Source: Duganella sp. SG902
GTDB taxonomy: Bacteria; Pseudomonadota; Gammaproteobacteria; Burkholderiales; Burkholderiaceae_D
DNA: 64,000 nt
Direction of reading: 5' to 3'
Assembly: GCF_013376005.1 (NCBI RefSeq)
Contig: NZ_JABMJK010000002.1
Location: forward strand, 62,001-126,000
The translations under genes and the position numbers were made by a program. Shown one piece after another: positions 60,801 through 64,000 of the stretch (position 1 is its first letter; each line of letters starts with the position of its first letter). The notes below the pieces were generated by a model that saw nothing but the letters and a program-made list of their open reading frames with translations, made no database searches and had not been told where the DNA came from.

Positions 60801-61718
60801 TTATAACTTGCCCGCTTCCCGCACCGGGATGGCGGCGTTGCACAGCTCCACGTAGTTGGCCGCGTATTTATTCCACGGGCCGCCGCGATTGCGCTGCGCC
60901 TCGATCACTTTCTGGTAGATCGGCGCCTCGCTGCGCATCACTTCCAGATGGCTGCGTTCCGTCTCCGGCACATCGGCCGCCAGCCGCACCGAGATGATAG
61001 GCGTGCGCGCCTCCTTGGGCCCGTAGAAGCCCATGGTCTCGCCGCCGCGCGGCAGGGTGGCCAGCAGCGGCATGCCCGATACCACCCGTCCCACCACGGT
61101 GATGTTGCGGTCCAGGTGGCGCGGCGCGTGGCCGTTCACCGCGTACAGCTCGGCGCCGGTGCCGCTGTCGGTGTCGTTGTCGCGGCCCACGCCCACCATG
61201 CCGTAGCAATGCGCCAGCCAGGTGGTGCCGGCCTTGGGATCGCGCCCCACCGGGAAACCGTTGGAGTGGCCGATCTGCGGCGCGTAGCCGTCGAAATCCT
61301 TCTGGCGCACGAAGCGCTTGTCGTTCGACATCGGCACCGTGAACTCGCCCGGCACCTTGGTTTTGGCCGAACCGAGGGACTTGGGATTGGTTTCCGCGTT
61401 CGGGTCGCCCCACTGCGCCACGTAGTTGTCCTGCGAGCGGTTCACCGCCAGCCCGTCGAAATAGCGTTCCTTCACCAGCGTCTTGATGTTGGCGATGGCT
61501 TGCGGCGCGAAATCCGGCGCCAGCTCGATCACCACGCGTCCGCCCGGCAGCTCCATGTACAGGGTGTTTTGCGGGTCCAGCGGGCGCCAGTCCGACGGTT
61601 GGGAGGTCTTGACGATTTCGCCGGCGCTCGGGCGCACCGGCAGGTCGGCGGCGGTGGCGGCCAGGGTCGCGGCCAGTGCCGGCAGGGATAAAACGCGTAA
61701 GCTGCGGAATAAAGTCAT
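60801..61718 (-). CDS. Periplasmic cyclophilin-type peptidyl-prolyl isomerase
   Basis: A 305-residue exported protein. The signal peptide ends near AATAADLP. The cyclophilin fold shows [51 protein letters not shown] (parts shown), and [18 protein letters not shown]. It is ~115 residues longer than PpiA, with an insertion around the NETNPKS-like and PVGRDPKAG segments and an additional C-terminal helix, a variant seen in many beta- and gammaproteobacteria. The start at 61718 has AGGAG upstream. It lies 8 bases from mutL. Confidence 0.87.
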   Translation of the reverse strand: MTLFRSLRVLSLPALAATLAATAADLPVRPSAGEIVKTSQPSDWRPLDPQNTLYMELPGGRVVIELAPDFAPQAIANIKTLVKERYFDGLAVNRSQDNYVAQWGDPNAETNPKSLGSAKTKVPGEFTVPMSNDKRFVRQKDFDGYAPQIGHSNGFPVGRDPKAGTTWLAHCYGMVGVGRDNDTDSGTGAELYAVNGHAPRHLDRNITVVGRVVSGMPLLATLPRGGETMGFYGPKEARTPIISVRLAADVPETERSHLEVMRSEAPIYQKVIEAQRNRGGPWNKYAANYVELCNAAIPVREAGKL

Positions 61719-61810
61719 GCAAACTCTCCTAGGTGGGGCCAACCATTGTAAACTACGTCCGCCGGGCCGCAGGTGGTGTATGATTCTGGCGCTCACTTTA
61801 TGGGAAGAAT

Positions 61811-62455
61811 ATGGATTTTATGCAATTTTTTGACATGATTCTTCATGTCGACAAAACACTGGAAGTGCTGATCCAGCAATACGGAACGCTGATCTACGTC
61901 GTACTGTTCGCCATCATCTTCGCCGAGACCGGCCTGGTCGTTCTGTTCTTCTTCCCCGGCGACACGCTGCTGTTCATCGCCGGCGCCCTGTGCGCGGTGG
62001 GCGAAATGAACCTGCCGCTGCTGATGTTCCTGCTGACCACCGCCGCCATCACCGGCAACACCTGCAATTACTGGATAGGCGAGAAGGTCGGGCAAAAGGT
62101 GTTCACCCACGATTACCGCTGGATCAACAAGGACGCCCTGAAGAAGACCCACGATTTCTTCGAAAAGCACGGCGGCAAGACCATTGTGCTGGCGCGCTTC
62201 GTGCCGGTGGTGCGTACCTTCGCCCCGTTCGTGGCCGGCGTGTCGGACATGACCTTCGCCCGCTTCCAGCTGTACAACTTCGCTGGCGCGATCCTGTGGG
62301 TGGTGCTGCTGACCACCGCCGGCTACTTCTTCGGCAACATCCCTATCGTGCGCGAGCACCTGACCGAGATCGTGCTGGTCGGCGTGGGCGTGGCGGTGGT
62401 GCCGATGGCCATCGGCGGCGTGTACAAGCTGTCGCGCCGTCTGCAAAGCCGCTGA
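61811..62455 (+). CDS. DedA-family membrane protein
   Basis: A 214-residue polytopic inner-membrane protein of the DedA family, implicated in phospholipid (undecaprenyl phosphate or PE) flipping and proton homeostasis. It shows AETGLVVLFFFPGDTLLFIAGALC with acidic residues in the re-entrant helix, and FARFVPVVRTFAPFVAGVSDM with the conserved arginines (this protein reads ARFVPVVRTFAPFVAG). Five or so hydrophobic segments. A strong terminator follows. Confidence 0.93.
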   Translation: MDFMQFFDMILHVDKTLEVLIQQYGTLIYVVLFAIIFAETGLVVLFFFPGDTLLFIAGALCAVGEMNLPLLMFLLTTAAITGNTCNYWIGEKVGQKVFTHDYRWINKDALKKTHDFFEKHGGKTIVLARFVPVVRTFAPFVAGVSDMTFARFQLYNFAGAILWVVLLTTAGYFFGNIPIVREHLTEIVLVGVGVAVVPMAIGGVYKLSRRLQSR

Positions 62456-62467
62456 AACCCGCATGCA

Positions 62468-62502
62468 GTCACGCTGCGCCGGCGCCGCAGCGTGACGTTT
62501 TG
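62468..62502 (+). terminator. Rho-independent terminator after the dedA gene
   Basis: Eleven-base arms GTCACGCTGCG (62468-62478) and CGCAGCGTGAC (62486-62496) pair perfectly around a 7-base loop, followed by GTTTTG. It lies 13 bases after the DedA stop. Confidence 0.8.
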
Positions 62503-62582
62503 ACAGTTTCCCCGCGCCTCACCCTCAAGTTTTTCCCTAAAGCATCCGTATACCAGACTGTAATTGTCATCTCTGGATACTC

Positions 62583-63596
62583 ATGCGCTCTCTTGCCCTC
62601 ACCCTGATTGCCTGCTGCTGCGTTGCGAATGCGGCCGGCGGCGCAAACGACCCGCTCATTTCGCCATCGACGAAATCGGCGGTGGGCGGTGTGGCGGGCG
62701 CGCTGTCGTCGTCGGCCTCCGGTTCCTCCTCCTCGGCCCCTGCCCGCAAGCTGACCGAGCGCGAAAAGGAAGCGCAGGCGGAAGCCGACCTGTCGGCCCG
62801 CATCCAGGAGCGGCTGGCCATCATGCGCGCCAACCAGGCGGCGCGGGTGGCGGCGGCGGCCAAGGCCAGGAAGGCCGCCGAGAGCAAGGCGGCGGTGGAG
62901 GCGGCCAGGCCCAAGGTGTACAGCAATGAATGGTCGTACGAGGGCGAGAACGGCCCGGCCAACTGGGGCAAGATCAATCCCGCGTGGGCCAAGTGCGGCA
63001 GCGGCAACCGCCAGTCGCCGATCGACATCCGCGACGGCATGAAGGTGGAGCTGGAGCAGATCGCGTTCGACTACCATCCCTCGTCGTTCAATGTGACGGA
63101 CAACGGCAAGACGGTGCAGGTGATGGTCGGCGGCGGCAACTTCATCACCGTCGGCAACCGCATGTATGAGCTGATCCAGTTCCATTTCCATCGCCCGTCG
63201 GAGGAGCGCATCAACGGCAAGGGCTACGAAATGGTGGTGCACATGGTGCACAAGGACGGCGAGGGCCGCATCGCCATGCTGGCGCTGCTGCTGGAGCGCG
63301 GCAAGTCGCAGCCGGTGATCCAGACCGTGTGGAACAACCTGCCGCTGGAAAAATACGACACGGCCGCGCCGTCGACCGTGCTTGATCCGATGGAACTGCT
63401 GCCGGGGCGGCGCGACTACTACACCTTCATGGGCTCCATGACCACGCCGCCATGCCAGGAGGGCGTGCTGTGGATCGTGATGAAGGAGCCGGTGCAGGCC
63501 TCGCCGCAGCAGATGGCGCTGTTCAGCCGTCTCTATCCGCTGAACGCGCGGCCGGTGCAGCCGGGCTCCGGCCGCATCATCAAAGAATCGAATTAA
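62583..63596 (+). CDS. Periplasmic alpha-carbonic anhydrase with helical N-terminal extension
   Basis: A 337-residue exported protein. After a signal peptide (LTLIACCCVANAAG) comes a ~90-residue Ser-rich then highly charged, Ala/Lys/Glu-rich helical region, then the alpha-carbonic anhydrase domain (WGKINPAWAKCGSGNRQSPIDI, parts shown). Zinc ligands are His201 and His203 in FHFHRPSEE and His220 in VVHMVHKDG, with the spacing of bacterial alpha-CAs. TTPPCQEGVLWIV is the conserved late motif. It hydrates CO2 in the periplasm. The extension is absent from typical family members (~220-250 residues). Confidence 0.92.
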   Translation: MRSLALTLIACCCVANAAGGANDPLISPSTKSAVGGVAGALSSSASGSSSSAPARKLTEREKEAQAEADLSARIQERLAIMRANQAARVAAAAKARKAAESKAAVEAARPKVYSNEWSYEGENGPANWGKINPAWAKCGSGNRQSPIDIRDGMKVELEQIAFDYHPSSFNVTDNGKTVQVMVGGGNFITVGNRMYELIQFHFHRPSEERINGKGYEMVVHMVHKDGEGRIAMLALLLERGKSQPVIQTVWNNLPLEKYDTAAPSTVLDPMELLPGRRDYYTFMGSMTTPPCQEGVLWIVMKEPVQASPQQMALFSRLYPLNARPVQPGSGRIIKESN

Positions 63597-64000
63597 ACGC
63601 TGATCTGGTGCTTGCCGGTCCAGGTGGCGCCGGCCTCCAGCGGACGCTGGTCGATGCGCGCCGGTTCGATGCAGACAAAGCGCAGATACTCCTCGTCCGC
63701 CAGGTCCACCAGCGCCCTGGCATCTTCCCGGCCCGGATTCCACACCACCCATTCGCTGAAGCCCTGCTGCTCCAGGCGCAGGGTGGCGTCGGCCGTGTTC
63801 AAGGTCAGCGACGGCGTCGACTTGTACAGGCGGTCGTGCTTCTCGGTGAAGTGCAGCGCGGGGTACTCCTGCGTCAGCGTGTTGAGGTGATGGTCGGTGT
63901 ATTGCTGGTGCTGCAGGCCGCTGATGCTGGTGGCGTCCAGGTGGCCGACGTCGTAATAAGTGTGCAGCGCGACGCCGAACGGGAAGGCCTGCTGGCCGCT
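63593..64000 (-). CDS. D-hexose-6-phosphate mutarotase (YeaD type), C-terminal part
   Basis: The reading frame is open from the window edge to a stop at 63593, giving the last 135 residues of a galactose-mutarotase-fold protein. ALHTYYDVGHLDATSISGL with the catalytic histidine, WVVWNPGREDARAL, EEYLRFVCIEPARI (containing the family's Cys-Ile-Glu with catalytic Glu) and a final Trp-rich strand match YeaD. It interconverts anomers of glucose-6-phosphate and related sugars. Its 3' end overlaps the carbonic anhydrase gene by 4 bp. The N-terminus is outside. Confidence 0.88.
   Translation of the reverse strand, partial: SGQQAFPFGVALHTYYDVGHLDATSISGLQHQQYTDHHLNTLTQEYPALHFTEKHDRLYKSTPSLTLNTADATLRLEQQGFSEWVVWNPGREDARALVDLADEEYLRFVCIEPARIDQRPLEAGATWTGKHQISV

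Overview
The window looks like the chromosome of a high-GC betaproteobacterium of the order Burkholderiales, most likely family Oxalobacteraceae (Massilia/Duganella type). This is inferred from the gene content: a yqgE-ruvX-pyrR-pyrB-pyrC' operon, a PilJ/ChpA-type twitching chemosystem, a PEP-CTERM protein, a Caulobacter-type TonB receptor operon and lipopolysaccharide genes. I saw no rRNA, CRISPR array or transposase gene. Several patches of visibly lower GC stand out: a toxin/immunity pair near 30.3-30.9 kb, a PIN toxin pair near 56.2-56.8 kb, and a broken toxin-antitoxin relic near 21.9-22.1 kb.

1-12.2 kb: the end of pilJ, then a giant ChpA/PilL hybrid kinase, a convergent photolyase, and the tightly packed pyrimidine operon yqgE-ruvX-pyrR-pyrB-pyrC'-acyltransferase. 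The dihydroorotase-like gene has lost its zinc ligands and is probably a structural partner of aspartate transcarbamoylase. 12.2-21.6 kb: apaH on the minus strand, then envelope sugar genes rfbBACD (dTDP-rhamnose), a perfect 97-bp palindrome, a WecA-like glycosyl-1-phosphate transferase, a phosphomannomutase/phosphoglucomutase, waaC and waaA (LPS core).

21.6-32.5 kb: a small cysteine-pair protein and TA relic, followed by a long minus-strand block. In transcription order the block is phoH, ybeY, corC, lnt, glyQ, glyS, gmhB, a lysophospholipid acyltransferase and a YgjP-type metallohydrolase. A plus-strand papain-like toxin plus Imm35-type immunity gene splits the block between ybeY and corC. 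32.5-38.9 kb: small hypotheticals, an HTH protein, an HDOD protein with its partner, a histidine kinase, a DUF3224 protein, a PEP-CTERM protein, a ChaN lipoprotein and a thioredoxin-like protein.

38.9-56.1 kb: accessory carbon metabolism. Two MFS transporters, a periplasmic aldose epimerase and a LacI regulator come first. Next is a 4-hydroxyproline module (epimerase plus a three-gene flavin/iron-sulfur dehydrogenase, with a divergent PAS-AraC regulator). Last is a plant-polysaccharide operon: TonB receptor, GH105, DUF2264, GH35 beta-galactosidase. 56.1-64 kb: PIN toxin pair, two identical tRNA-Met(CAU) genes with a terminator, a VOC protein, mutL-miaA, a cyclophilin, DedA, an alpha-carbonic anhydrase and the end of a hexose-6-phosphate mutarotase.

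All names rest on reading protein motifs and gene order by eye; no database search was run.
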